The notes under the pieces: generated by a model
Databases searched by the model: none
Told to the model about the DNA's origin: nothing
What the model saw: the letters and a program-made list of their open reading frames with translations, nothing else
Part shown: positions 12,861 through 24,982 of the stretch, in pieces
Layout of the letters: each line of letters opens with the position of its first letter
Position numbering within the stretch: the stretch's first letter is position 1
Source: Typha latifolia
Lineage: Eukaryota > Streptophyta > Magnoliopsida > Poales > Typhaceae
DNA: 64,000 nucleotides
Assembly: GCA_019914945.1 (NCBI GenBank)
Contig: CM034101.1
Location: 17,805,188 to 17,869,187 of the forward strand
Direction: 5' to 3'
Made by a program: the position numbers and the translations under genes

Positions 12861-13314
12861 TTTTATATCTGACATGTCCCACATGAGAAAGGACATGCAA
12901 GGCAGTGGTCAAGAGAGAAAGTAATCTTTGCATTTAATTAGTTTCTCCCTTGAGGATGTCTACAACTTTCCTTGAATCTACAACTGTTCCTCAGAATCTT
13001 TTTGCTGTTCTCTCACAGAGTATACAGTTGTTTGTGCTTCTCCATTATTACCTTCACCACACTTAATGCCAAACTGCAACTAAATACCTCCCAATAGTTC
13101 ATTAATCTAACCTAGATCTAGTCTTTATTTTTTTAATGTTTTTTTTCTTCTGTGAGTGATGTTCTTTCTGAGTACATGGAGGGGTTTGCAGGTAGAAGAA
13201 GGCTGCAGCCTGACCACAGTAGACGACATTGCAGCTGCGGTCCACCACATGCTCTCCTTGATTGAATCAGAGATGGCTCCGTTTGATGATAGGAGGGAGG
13301 AGCAAATAGATTGA
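10806..13314 (+). CDS. bHLH transcription factor, bHLH94/96-like (subgroup Ia), 305 aa
   Basis: Three exons: 10806-11165, 11575-12009, 13192-13314. All are GT-AG and in frame (120 + 145 + 40 codons). Residues about 66-85 are a basic Arg/Lys/Asn stretch. The bHLH domain runs from about 86 to 148, with basic-region residues H91, E95 and R99 of the E-box/G-box binding type. It is interrupted after the first helix by intron 1, where the sequence resumes [11 protein letters not shown]. Residues about 195-290 form a C-terminal ACT-like dimerisation fold ([33 protein letters not shown]), typical of Arabidopsis bHLH94/96/67/57/70. These are nuclear regulators; this subgroup also contains the stomatal SPCH/MUTE/FAMA proteins, but the sequence fits the bHLH96 side. 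The start is the ATG followed by TLEAL, and upstream in-frame codons read a low-complexity GA leader. Confidence 0.9.
12822..12858. repeat. (AT)n microsatellite in bHLH intron 2
   Basis: A pure AT run of about 37 bp inside the 1.2-kb second intron of the bHLH gene. Confidence 0.95.
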
Positions 13315-14470
13315 GAACCAACTTGTCATTAGCTTTTTTTTTAATCTTTTTTTTTTTTTTTTTTGCCCACTTCTTTGCTTGTAGTTATGTAGCATAGCTA
13401 GCTCTCTTTTGAGTCTTTTATTGAGTCTTTCACATAATGGGATCATGAGCGGGCCCCTCTCTTCTTTTTCTTCCAACTTGAAAGTTTTTGTGGGATAGCT
13501 CAATTTAGGGCCGACGTGGAGACCCCAATAACGACCATCATTTAGCTCAATTTAAGGTCCATTTGAATCTCTTAATGACAATTAGCTCGATTTATTTTCC
13601 CTTTTTTTGTTAAACTAGTTTTGAAATCAAATTGTGGGCCGATTCACGTACACCTGTGGAGTGGAAGTTGGCATGGAGACCCATCACGCCGTTGGGCCAC
13701 AATAATGCCAATTTTTTTTTTCATATGAAGATAGTATCTCCCCACATCATGAATTCATAATTTATTATAGATTAAAAAACCAAAGGATGCTAGAAATCTT
13801 TGCTCAATAAATTATTTCAAGAAGCTAGCAAAATTACCTCATAAACTAAGGTATTATGAACTATAAAGTGGGATCAAACTTATCTGGTTTGTTGGGAGGA
13901 CAGTTTGATTTGGGCTATAGATTTGGGGCCACATGTCAGAGAATTCAATGATGCAGGCAAGCTCACTTACAGACCAGTTCAGAATTAAACTGAACAGCCT
14001 GTTGGATGTTCATCAAAGGAAGAATCAAAGCTATAAGGTAATCAAGACAAAGATCCTGACTCTAAAAAAAAAAAAAATTCAGTTCCTTGTCTTGATCTAT
14101 ACCTTATGTCTACTTCACTAATGCTGTCCAGCATCATGAACATATGAAATAAGCTGAACTCATAGCACTTCCTCTGGTATAAGAATTCTGGGCTAAAATC
14201 ATTTCAAGACTCAGAAGAAGAACAACCTGCACAAGGATCATTATGTGGAGAAAACCAAAAAAGAAGGTGAAGAAAATTAACACAAACATGGGGAAGCAAA
14301 ATATTCCACATTCTATCAAACATCACCAGACTCACAAGAGCATTTAAACTCACCCAAGCCACAACATGTCTGTAAAGAGCTAAGAGGGATTGGTTACCAA
14401 GTATTTGGAGAAGAGGATTCCTTCACATCACCTTCTTGTCCCTTTTATCCTACTTACAAATGCCAAGTAC
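13315..14470. other. Intergenic between convergent bHLH and ATL genes
   Basis: This holds the 3' flanks of two convergent genes. A poly-T stretch lies at 13347-13364. No coding similarity is seen; the open frames 13933-14121 (plus) and 14134-14319 (minus) look like chance. Confidence 0.5.
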
Positions 14471-15550
14471 TTACATGGGAAGGAGAGGATTCCTCCCTTT
14501 TCCATATCCATTGAAGCAGAACCTCCCACTAGAGAATGATCTCTTCATTGGCACAGGGCTCATAACACAATGCAATCCCCTGCTCCTGCTGCTATCCTTA
14601 CTGTGCTCTCCCGGCCAACGCCTCGCCGAGCTGCCGACACCCCCCAGAAGACCGTGCTCCTTCGCTGCTGATAGTTCATCCTCCATGCTTATCTGCAGCA
14701 CGTCGGCGATCGACAGCCGGAAAATCTGCGAGTCGACGGAGAACGATCGCCGAATTGGTTGGATGCCGCCGTCTCTGATCACAACTATAGAATTAGCATC
14801 CTCCATCCTTTCGGATTTGGGCTCATCACCATCATTTACCAAGTGGGTCTCTTCCTCAATACCGCTCGCCAAATCCTCTACAATCACAACCATCTCTACT
14901 CCGGGTGAACTGTTATCCAGCTCCGGAGACGGCGACGGCAATTGGGGCAGCGCCAGCGGTGTGTTCATGGACACGATATTGGCGCGACAAAGAGGGCAAG
15001 TCGAGTGTGACTTCAACCAAGTATCAATGCATTGGACATGGAAGGCATGGCTACACTTGGGAAGCAGCCGAAGGTTCTCATCCTCCCCGAATTCACTTAG
15101 ACACACAGAGCAATCAGTTCCGTCCACCAGCCCATCACCCTTCCTGTACTTGCAAACCGCGATCTTACTGATCAAGGCCTCGTCGAGTCCATTCGACGGA
15201 GACACCTGCCATATTTCCTGCCGGTGGGATTGCCCGAGGTTGGCATCAGGCTCACGGTCACCATGCCCCGGCCCGAGGATTCTTCGCCGCAGGGAATCAA
15301 AGCTGCCGCAGTACTTGGTAATGATAGTATAATAGCTCACGAGGAGGAAGGCGCTAGCGAGGATGCCGATGATGGCGATCACAAGCGGCGAGAAGGTCGG
15401 GCCGGAGTCGTCGTCGGAGAGCTCAAAGGGAGGAGGAGGAGGGAAGATTATGTAGCACCATTGAGGGCAGTAGATGCTGCAGAAGCCCTGGGAGCAGTCT
15501 TTGGTTGGCTCATAAGGAACCCAAGTTGGTTGGTTTCCGATGGAGGCCAT
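14471..15550 (-). CDS. ATL-type RING-H2 E3 ubiquitin ligase (ATL51/52/54-like), single exon, 359 aa
   Basis: An uninterrupted open frame. I start it at the ATG at 15550 (MASIGNQPTW); an in-frame ATG 33 codons upstream would add a Ser/Thr-rich stretch without family similarity. The N-terminus has a cysteine-rich luminal segment (CSQGFCSIYCPQWCY, about 19-33). One transmembrane helix follows (about 53-77), then the GLD motif at 121-123. The RING-H2 finger has C137, C140, C156, H158, H161, C164, C175 and C178: C-x2-C-x15-C-x-H-x2-H-x2-C-x10-C-x2-C, with the conserved Trp after the third pair (DTWL). ATL proteins are membrane-anchored E3 ligases that act with E2 enzymes, often in stress and defence responses. 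The C-terminal 180 residues are Ser-rich and acidic, with no known domain. The substrate is unknown. Confidence 0.9.
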   Translation of the reverse strand: MASIGNQPTWVPYEPTKDCSQGFCSIYCPQWCYIIFPPPPPFELSDDDSGPTFSPLVIAIIGILASAFLLVSYYTIITKYCGSFDSLRRRILGPGHGDREPDANLGQSHRQEIWQVSPSNGLDEALISKIAVCKYRKGDGLVDGTDCSVCLSEFGEDENLRLLPKCSHAFHVQCIDTWLKSHSTCPLCRANIVSMNTPLALPQLPSPSPELDNSSPGVEMVVIVEDLASGIEEETHLVNDGDEPKSERMEDANSIVVIRDGGIQPIRRSFSVDSQIFRLSIADVLQISMEDELSAAKEHGLLGGVGSSARRWPGEHSKDSSRSRGLHCVMSPVPMKRSFSSGRFCFNGYGKGRNPLLPM

Positions 15551-15879
15551 GAACAAAGACAGATAAGAAGAAGAAGAAGAACAATAGGTCAGAGGAATGG
15601 TCTCATGGATGGAAGTACTCTTGAGGATCTTTGTGAGTTTCTGGACCAAATGATTAGTTAATGGTGGAATGCTTTAAGGTTAGCTTTCTTGGGAACTGTA
15701 GAAGACTGATGTAGATCAGGAGTGGTGAGATTGGAGAATGGCTGAAAGGAAGCAGACTGCTTCATTGGAAAGCAAAGTATTGAGGAAGAGACATGGTTGG
15801 TGAATGGTTTCTTGCTTTTGTTTTTCTCTCTTCTTTTCTGCTGTTGCTTGGCTTCCTTTTTCTTCTTTTATCTTCTTTT

Positions 15880-15884
<5 letters not shown>

Positions 15885-15957
<73 letters not shown>
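15885..15957. repeat. Compound (AT)n(AG)n microsatellite
   Basis: An AT run of about 26 bp abuts an AG run of about 46 bp, roughly 330 bp upstream of the ATL start codon. Confidence 0.95.
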
Positions 15958-15961
<4 letters not shown>

Positions 15962-16193
15962 TGGGAGAAGGATAGAGATGAGAAAGAGTTGATGGAAGGT
16001 TGACAGAGTAGATGCTTTGTGATATTGAGTTCATCAATGCACTCACCATCATTGATGTGAGTAGTTGTTGGTAGCAATTAAGCACTATATTGTAAACTCA
16101 AGAAATCCTAATGGTCTCCACCAGATGATGACTTGTAACCAACTCTAAACTCTCTAAGGACTTGTATGGAAAGAGACTGAAACTTACATAACG

Positions 16194-16197
<4 letters not shown>

Positions 16198-16225
<28 letters not shown>
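16198..16225. repeat. (AT)n microsatellite
   Basis: A simple AT dinucleotide run of about 28 bp. Confidence 0.9.
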
Positions 16226-16228
<3 letters not shown>

Positions 16229-18141
16229 AAATATTAATACTATTTCTGAATCACTTTAGGCTCCTCTGCTCCAATGTCTCTTTACAGAGATACTTTATTC
16301 ATTCTAAAAACAAACAATTGTGTTGCAATTGCCAAGTGTGACCACCTCCCCCAACAATCTGACTTAATTAGGTGACCAGGATCAAAGTTCTCTAATTTCA
16401 ATATGATGGCTGTAAATTTGCCCTGCGCTACTCAGTCAAACTGACTCGCAAAGAAAGAAAGGGAGATATAGTTGTCATGTTAGGATCCTCTGCTTACCCA
16501 GAGATGAGACAGAGCTTAGAAAGCTTCATTAGCAGTCAAAGAAATGTCTTTCTTGGATGGTGAGTTTGCATTTTCGCAAGCAATGTGGAAGGAGTAGCAG
16601 TCAAACAAGTAGCTTTCTTGGAGAGTGGAAGCAAACGAGGAATATCTGCAGCCCAGGCTGCAAGGAAATTCCTACAATCTAAATACATGGCATAACATCA
16701 TTTGCTACCAGTTCTTCTTTAAATTAAAAAAGGGTTTCTCTTTCTAACTTCAACGTCGATTGTAGAAAGCTCTCATGATTTGAGTTGTGACATGCGATAG
16801 ATCCTCCTAACAAAGTTTTCTTCAAGTTTACTCGCTCGACTTTTGCCAAATCCTATCTCATGGCTGTCAACAATTAATCTCCCACTATAAAAGGAATTAA
16901 TGAGTACTTACATTGGTAGGAAAGGAACTCCTTTGCCCTCCGCTGTATATTACGCCACAACAACCCAAAGACCTACCAACCCCACCCACTTCAGACGAAG
17001 AGACTCCTTTATATTCCAACTACTCATTTAAAGAACATAACCATTAGATTCCAAGTCACAAAAGATGGACATAAATCTTAAAGATCATAACTTGACTTAA
17101 TATCTGATCTGAATCCAGAATGATCTATACCTATATACATACATGTACACACATACAAAGAGAGATGAGTGCGATTTAAAGCATTGAAAAAATATATAGA
17201 GAAACAGTATCACTTTCAGTGTCAGTTTTTTTCTCAAAATAAAATAATTTTAGTTTATAAAATTTTAGAATGATATCGGTTGATCCACCCATCTTTGTAC
17301 TTTTAAGGCCTATAATCATCTCAGGCCCACCAACTATCTACTGCTGATTTGCCATAGGCAAGTGTTTCTTCCGGTTGACAGTTGTTTGACCGGATGATTC
17401 TAATAAAGCAATTGAGAAGAAAGTAACTCCACTGTGGAATAAAGACTACACAAACCAAAAGGAAGGCCATCTCTCCCTTCCCTTTTCCCTCTAAAGCAGC
17501 ACTTCTATTTAGACAGGGAATCCCTAATTACCCTAATCGAAGTGATAAGTATTGACACTTAAAGCTAGCTTACAATTGTTGCTGAGTTGCAAGATCTTAA
17601 GACCTCCTTGAGCAATATTGTGGAAGTCCTTCTACAAAGCACACTTAGGGAGCCTAAGACATCTGCTAACAAAGCCACTGCTGTGAGATCGGAAGTTCTG
17701 ACTACCTCAATAACAGTTGATGCTCACTCAATTGGGTGCTTGATCTCTCAAGAAAAAGGAGAAGAGTCTCTCACTGACAAAAAAATAAAAATAAACGAAA
17801 ACAAAAGTAGATGGTGGAAGTTTGAGACATTTTTTTTATTACAACTAAACTCTTTAAGTGATCATTCTTATAAGAATATTATATGAAGCACAAAAAGAAG
17901 AATGGATGATATGACACAAAAGTTGTGAAAGCTGATAAACATCTAAGAAAAGCAGAAAGAGATGTTGCTGGTATATTAACATGACTGGATCCACAAGATC
18001 AGAGATCAATAATGGTGGTGAAAAAAGAAACAACGAATGCTTCAACCCCCTGTGGGACTTCCAAAATTTGGAGGAATTTGAGATGTTCAGAAAGAAAAAG
18101 GGAAGTCATGCCATCAGTTAAATGAAACATAGGGGCCCTAC

Positions 18142-18217
18142 CTGATGGATGAAATCATGATATGTCCAATGTTGAACAATTTCCGGATTCATGTCAAACT
18201 TTTCTCGTGCATCTGCT
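18142..18217 (-). other. Orphan exon-like segment
   Basis: On the minus strand a pyrimidine-rich acceptor (TTTTCCAGCAG) precedes 76 nt. These encode ADAREKFDMNPEIVQHWTYH then DFIHQ, and are followed by a good donor (CAG|GTAGGG). The peptide looks like real protein sequence (balanced composition, an aromatic-rich end), but I do not recognise the family and could not find matching flanking exons. It may be a remnant of a lost gene or one exon of a gene I failed to assemble. Confidence 0.25.
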
Positions 18218-19481
18218 CTGCTGGAAAAGCATGGAAAGAAGCCAACTGTTTATGGTGATATGTCAGCTAAGATGAGGTACGAAGGTAGGATTGCTCACCC
18301 TTTCTAGAGACTATCAAAAAATAGAGAATGCAAAGCAGAAATTGAGGAAGACAAGAGTGAACATAGCCCCCATACCCAACAAGTTGGGCCTACCAACACA
18401 TAATTCTTTTTTTTAAGTAATTGATACTTTACAACTAAATGAACTAATGGGGCCTGCGAAGGTAATCAAACAAATACTACTAAATTAAATCATGGCACAG
18501 TTGATGTAGCAGCAATTTCACAAATTTCTGAAGGGAAAAATTCCTAAGCTGGAGAAGTGGAAGTCCTACTAATAAGGTAACTGCCTAATAAGGTTGAAAA
18601 GCAACGAAGAATTTTATAAATAATCAGCATTTCCCAAAACAAAAAAAAACAACTGCATCCTAGTGTTCTCCTGGTAGATTTATTATCGGAGTATACGGCA
18701 ACAGGTGCCACTGGCAGACCTTACCATCACAGTAGGTAGGCACCATTTACCTTTACAATATACATCTGGCAACTGCTAGTATCAAACAGTGATAGTTTAA
18801 TCAGGTCACTCAGATGAATGGCGCATTAGAGGATTAGGTACAGTTAACTAACAAAACAAACAAATCTCACTACATTGAAATCCACCTGGGTTCAGGCAAT
18901 TCCATTTATCAAGTGCCCTCAAAATATTACTTCTATTTTCATTTCAAGGAAAAAGCATGGAGTTAAAAGATGTATCAGCAACATGAGTAGGAATATGGGG
19001 CATCACCTTCAGTTTATACATCTAAGAGGCGTAGATTCTAATTCTCAAACCAAGCAAGTTCAAAATAGCAATCATTAAGTGGATGATGCTCAAAATGAAA
19101 TGATAGCACTAAGGGGCAGTATTAAGCCTCATAATTAAGATTAGGGGTAATTAACCTTTAATATTATTACCCCAAGCAGTGTGTGATAATGTAAAAGAAG
19201 AGCCAAAGAGAGTATAGAAATTCTGTGTACCATGTATACATTTTCAAGAAGTACAACCATCAGATCTTAGATGCAGAGAAACTAACATACTGATATTGAG
19301 AACAGAATCAAGAAATTGTCGATTTAATATATAAAATGATGTAACTAAGAAGGTGATAATACAATCAATACAGCAGGTAAAAATTGAGAAAAACCTGCAT
19401 ATTTATCTTTCTCTGGCTGTTAATTGACCTGGTGCTATACACAATAGGTCAGCAAATTTTACATTGATAATTTAGTTGTCT

Positions 19482-21430
19482 CTATGACTCGTCAGGTTGG
19501 CCATCAGAATCATTTGCCTCTTCTGATGCACTTTCAGGCTGATCATCAGCCTTCTCACTTACTCTTAAACGAACAGGTCTACCCATAAGTTCCTATTCAA
19601 AAGCAGAAATTTGATTTTATAAGACATGGAACATAAGAAATATGTTATACTGAACCTCAGCAGAAAACTGTATTATCAAAGAAATGAAAAGTTCACCAAA
19701 AGAGAAAAACATTATCCTCTACCAAAACCAATGGGTCTCTCAGTCACACGGTCTGTGATTCATTTGTCTTTTTAGCATATTCATGACTTATGGGTGAAGA
19801 CAAATCCCCCTTTAAACAAGTGGAAAGATATCATCTTCCTTCTTTGCTAGTTTAGATATTTCTATATTGTAGGGAAATCTTTCGAAGTCTTCCATTTGTT
19901 AGCATATGATAACAATTTATAAGGCAGATAACTCTATCGACCAACTTTCTAGGCTTGATTTATAAATTATTCAGTCAATCCATGCTAACCAAACACCAAG
20001 AAGACCGTAACAAGTGTCAGCCTTCAAGGTGCTTCTTGAAAAGCTTGAAGCTTACAGAACATTCTCTTGTAAAGATCAAACATGTTAGGAGCTCCAGTCC
20101 TATTGCATTATGCAAAATGGTCTTCTACACAGGAAGTTCCTATTCTATGATTCCATCTGTAGTGTGTGAATTTTAATGGTCCATCTATCCAAATTATGAA
20201 AATAGTGACATTTGTATGAATAATTTTGTTTTATGTTGTGTTACAACACTGGAAAGTTGCACATTTCAAATTTGGCATTTATCGCGTCTTCCATAAGCGA
20301 ACTTGTAACTAGATATCAATGGTTAATATTGCATATAAAAAATGAAAAACAGAACTGAGAACTGAAAATAGATGTCACCTTCCCATCCAATTCAGAAATA
20401 GCAGCCTCTGCTTCCTCCTTGGTGGCAAAAGCAACGAAGCCATATCCAGCAGATCTTCCGGTTGGGTTCTCAAAAACCACCCTAGCAGACAATGGCTTAA
20501 ATTTTTCAGAGAAAAATTCTCTGAGGTTGCCAGACCTAGCTTTCCAAGCAAGATTTGACACATAAATTTTGTGCCTTTCTTCCACAACAATGGCACCTGG
20601 AGGAGGAGGTGTTGGCGGTTTTCTGAAGCTTTTTGCAAATTCCACCCTAATTATCCTCCCCGTCAGTTCCTATACAATTTTGAAGTGAATCGTAAAAGTC
20701 ATGTTGCATGGGGGCATCATCTCTTTTCTAATTAAGCAAAAAATCAATGGAAAGAAACACAAAAACCAACCAAATTCCATTAATAATGCCAACCAACAAT
20801 CGAGAAAAAGGTTACCTTACCTACGACTTCATATTACAATAACATAAATTTATGTTCCCCTAACAAGCACAAATATTTTTTTTTTTAAAACCCTAAGGCT
20901 ATAGATTTCCCTTACATAAGAGTCAAATTTATCGACAACAGCTCGCGCCTCCTCTCCCGAAGCCATTGTGACGAACGCGAACCCCCGGTTTTGCCCATTC
21001 TTCTGCTTAATGATCTACAGAAAAGAAAAGGATAATAACAATACCCCCAATAAACTAAATATATCAAAACACTATCAAGAACCGACGAAAAGAGTGTGGC
21101 TACGATTACCTCCACGTCCTTGACGGTGCCACACTCGCCGAAAAGCTTCTCTATGTCGGGAGCGGAGAAGTTCCAGGGTAAGTTCACCACGTAGAGCTTC
21201 CTCCTCTTCTCCTCCTCGGCGGGCACGCTTACCGCCCCCTCGTTCTCGTCCACCGCGAGCTCCTGGACCGCCGAGCGGGGCCGGAGGCGGAGGAGGCGGG
21301 AGGGAGCGGATCGGGGATTACAGAAAAGCGGAGGGGCATAAAGGGAAGACCGTATTTTTGTGGCGGGAGAGAAGGTTTTGGGTTTAGATTTGAGATTGGG
21401 GGAGAAGTGGAAAGCCACCGCTGCAGCCAT
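19482..21430 (-). CDS. Chloroplast RNA-binding protein with two RRM domains (28/33-kDa cpRNP-like), 273 aa
   Basis: Four exons: 21430-21110, 21014-20916, 20669-20379, 19592-19482. All are GT-AG and in frame (107 + 33 + 97 + 36 codons). Residues 1 to about 55 are Ser/Pro/Arg/Lys-rich with almost no acidic residues and the start MAAAVAF, fitting a plastid transit peptide. RRM1 spans about 77-150: RNP2 LYVVNL at 79-84, and RNP1 RGFAFVTM in exon 2. RRM2 spans about 173-250: RNP2 IYVSNL at 175-180, and RNP1 AGYGFVAF at 214-221. The C-terminus is acidic and Ser-rich (DDQPESASEE). Chloroplast RNPs of this type bind plastid transcripts and affect editing, processing and stability; the targets of this one cannot be read from sequence. 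The same splice phases separate the RRMs, consistent with a two-domain gene. Confidence 0.88.
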
Positions 21431-22150
21431 TTCCTTCTCTCTTTTTTTGGGTGGAAACTATCAGATAGAAGCTGGGTGCTGGGAGGAGGAATTTTTATAG
21501 TGGGAATGAGGTGACGAAATTGCCCCTCTTCTGGATTTGGATAAGTCGGTCCCTCTCAAGTCTCAACCTATAGTCATTGGGCCTTTCTAATTGGGCCGGC
21601 CCAGTTATGCCCTAGGCTTAGCAAACTCTATAGGTAAAATTGTGGGCCCAATAAAACTTTAGCCCAAAAATTTTGCTCCACTTTTCTCATCTAATGCCAA
21701 GAGAGATTGGGCATAAATTACTACTAGATTTTAAAATAAAACTCCAGTGGATGGATATTGACTACGAATAGAGGCAGAATTAAATCTCTCTAAAACAAAA
21801 CACGACGAAATCTATCTTGTTTAAAAATAAATAATTGTTCCGTTTAGCACGCAACACCTACTTCGTCATCAATCCATTCCTTCAACTTAAATGTGAAAGA
21901 GGAAAAAAGGAGATTAATTGGTCCACAAAAGAGATAGGATGGAGGCTGTCAACATTAAACCACTTGGCCTCGTTTTATTCAACATGATAAAGATGGCATC
22001 CATACCTTATCATCGCTGTTATGTTGGATTGGCCTCACTCTCCACCCGCCCATACCCTTGGTTCTAAAATATCAACTGGACTATGTCCTACCACCATACA
22101 AGGAAGCGAACAAGTACAATGGACCTTTCTTTTCCTTTCGTAGTTTCATA

Positions 22151-22152
<2 letters not shown>

Positions 22153-22193
<41 letters not shown>
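22153..22193. repeat. (TG)n microsatellite
   Basis: A pure TG run of about 41 bp. Confidence 0.95.
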
Positions 22194-22196
<3 letters not shown>

Positions 22197-23172
22197 AATA
22201 TATAAAAGAAGCCAAATGTTAGATGATTAATTTAATCAGAAACCTAACCCGCGATCCAGGTCAGCTAAAAAGCAGCAGAAAATGATGTTTATGTCGTGGA
22301 GTTAAATGGGCGATAAGGATTAAAAGCTAATGACGTATGGGCATAGACAAAGTCATCAATTGGGGGGTTGGGGGTGGGGTCTGCACCTAATACCAACCTA
22401 AACCAACTTTTAACGGCCCGTGGTGGGGACTTTTTTTGAGAAGCCAATGGAGAGAGGGCCAAAGGAGGCCACGTGGACACGGACTGAGGGAGAATTATTA
22501 TTCTGTAAATGTGTGTGTTTACAACCTTGGACCGGATCACCTGGCCCTGGTTATTGAGTGCCGTGTTGTATCTCACTAGGCTTCTACTGCAATCACAGCC
22601 GTCCGTCGGTGATCAAAAGTTGATGATTAAAAAAAAAGAAGACGGGATAAGATAGCATCAAAGGCTTGGAAGCATGGTCCAGCGGCACATTTCCCAAACG
22701 ACAAACCGCCAACACGGACCGAGTTTGGCCAATGAGAGATCGCCACGTGACAAAGAAACTTCGAGAGAGGTGGGGGCACACGTGGAGCCACGGATGACTT
22801 ACCCGGAATGGAAATGTGCGAATGAACGTTTTAATTTTACACAACGCCCCACCACTTTCGAACTTATTCCATTCGCGATACATGCCACAAAAGCTGTGGT
22901 TGATTCTCGCCATATTTGAAAAGCAATAATCCCATCCATGCAGTCTCTTTCTCTCTTCATATTTGCACACAAGTGTAAAGCTATAATAAATGTTTCTTTT
23001 TTTTTCTTTTTTTTGATTTAAAAAGCTATAACAAAAGTTAGGCATCCAACAGTGTTAAACATTGCACCCATCTTCTTCATATCACATAAAGCATATGCCA
23101 CAACTATTACAACACAAGGTCCATATACATCCATCCATCCATCCATCAATCCATCCACCATCGCGTTTCATT

Positions 23173-23177
<5 letters not shown>

Positions 23178-23244
<67 letters not shown>
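23178..23244. repeat. (CT)n microsatellite
   Basis: A pure CT run of about 67 bp, preceded at 23129-23158 by a short CATC repeat. Confidence 0.95.
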
Positions 23245-23248
<4 letters not shown>

Positions 23249-23559
23249 ATTATCTTTTATATATACATTGTTTATAATACAAGGTTAAAATCTACAAGCA
23301 AAACTTAGGTAGGTATTAAAGAGTAGTTACGACCTCCTTTAATCTCTCTTACTAAATTCATCATCACACCTCCTATAATAGCATCTCTGCTGTTGTAACT
23401 ATATCTAAGACTAAGATTATAGAACCAATTTAGATGAGAACTAGATTCTTCAAATTGGCAATTGCTCTCTGCATACGGATTTGAGTAGACCCAGCACCGG
23501 CCTCCACATCCAGAAGCACGGAGTGCTCTATATACTACTTTGGCTACTATTGGAATGCA

Positions 23560-24499
23560 TTAGAGCTCTAGAATTAGGCTTCCAAATGGGGCTCTATGCG
23601 GAATCCCCTTGCGCCGCTTCGCCGTGCGGACGCCAGCTGCCGCCGATGGCGGCGGCGTCGAGGGGGTGAAGTTCTGCACGGCACTGCTCGTGTACGAGTC
23701 GTCGGAGTCCGACGCCATCGTCGCCCTCTTCTTTTTCTTCTTCTTTTGAGTGTCTTCGGAGCTTCCGTTGATCTGGGCATTTCATCAAACATTTGGTCAC
23801 AAAATCTAGGATTCGATTGAGACGCAATTGGCATTGCTCCAAGCCTGTGAGTGGGTCGAGAAACATACCTTGCAACCAAGAGAGCAGAAGCGGAAGGAGT
23901 CGAGAAGGCTCCGGTCGCAGACTTCGCAAGTGTTTGTCACGCCTTTCCCGGGCCTCGGCTGTGGCCTCTCATTGAGGAAGACGACTCGAGCACTGTTAAT
24001 TATGTAAGTCTGGACTCCACTTATATCCAATACTTTCTGGATCTCCGATACCCGGATAACATCGTGGTACGATGACCTCCTTATCTGAACAACACCCAAA
24101 GTAAAGTGAATTATTCCTCTCAACACAAGATTTCTACTTCAACTTAGCCTAGGGGGTAGAAAAGAAGAAGACCCACATCGAGACTTTTTATTACCTGAAT
24201 CGCGTGATGATCACGGTGCTGAGATAAGCAAAGAGAGCAGAGAGCGCCATTGTTGCAGTCGAGGCAGTACATATTGCATTCGCTCTTGTGGGAATCCGCA
24301 TGGAGCTTGCATTGGACGAAGAATTTCGTAGATAGAAGTGGTTTTAGCCATGGCGGCCATTGGCTGTCTTCTCCCATGCCTCCTCCTCCTCCCTGATTGC
24401 ATCCAATCCCGCAACGAAACGAATTATAACAATAGATGAGAATCCAAGAAGAACGAATGCATGAAAACAGAGGAAGGTGATAAAGGAGATACTGACCAT
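23560..24499 (-). CDS. PLATZ zinc-binding transcription factor, about 209 aa
   Basis: Exons: 24499-24497 (ATG only, inferred), 24392-24195, 24084-23869, 23772-23560. From the internal ATG at 24377 ([11 protein letters not shown]) the frame gives 203 aa. The first zinc motif is C-x2-H-x11-C-x2-C-x5-C-x2-C-x3-H-x2-H at C23 to H57 in that numbering. The second is C-x2-C-x10-C-x3-C at C114 to C132. The tail is basic (six Lys then Arg) and ends in the family-typical [12 protein letters not shown] block. Both zinc motifs are the PLATZ signature: plant-specific, AT-rich-DNA-binding regulators, some acting with RNA polymerase III. The upstream ATG is followed directly by GTCAGT, and exon 2 begins in the same frame with five Gly codons before MGED; either ATG could be used. 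Confidence 0.88.
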
Positions 24500-24937
24500 G
24501 ATCCTTCTATTGTTGAGATTGAGATCTTTGAGCAGCGGTTCGTGATCGATCGCCAGTTTGAGGGACTGGGTTGTGCTTAGTTTTGATTACAATCTCTTTG
24601 CTTTTGGACAGAATCAATGGTGAGAGGAGATATAGAGAGAGAGACTAAGGACGACAAGTCTTCGTGTACTTTGGAAAAGGAGGAGCAGTGATAAACTAGT
24701 AATGCATCTGATTTACTGCATACTAAGATGCGGGAATTTACTGCATACTGAGATGCGGGAATTTACTGCATACTATCCGGGAACTTCTCTCTGCTAACTA
24801 ATCTAAATGCAGCGAGTTCCTACGACTAAGGTTGTAGAAAATCTGATGATAAATTAGTAGTGGGGATTCTTTAGGGTGGTGGTTCCTTCTTATCCGCCCA
24901 AGCCTAACTCCGAACCCAAACCTAAGATGCATTACGC

Positions 24938-24982
<45 letters not shown>

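Larger units (their letters stand above)
15551..19481. other. Intergenic, 3.9 kb
   Basis: No complete gene is visible. The region holds an AT run plus AG run (15885-15957) just upstream of the ATL gene, a further AT run (16198-16225), two related 60-bp blocks around 16520-16640, and one orphan exon-like segment listed separately at 18142-18217. The plus-strand open frame at 17587-17886 has no recognisable domain. Confidence 0.45.
21431..23559. other. Intergenic between cpRNP and PLATZ genes
   Basis: This contains the cpRNP promoter (immediately right of 21430), a TG microsatellite and a long CT microsatellite. The minus-strand open frame 22593-23045 contains homopolymer-coded stretches and no domain. 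I see no gene. Confidence 0.5.

Noticed and set aside
14436..15332. 298-codon plus-strand open frame antisense to the ATL gene
   Set aside because: It mirrors the GC-rich ATL coding sequence; the minus strand has a full RING-H2 signature and the plus frame has none.
15797..16085. Open frames across the AT/AG microsatellite
   Set aside because: Their content is dipeptide repeats coded by the microsatellite; no domain.
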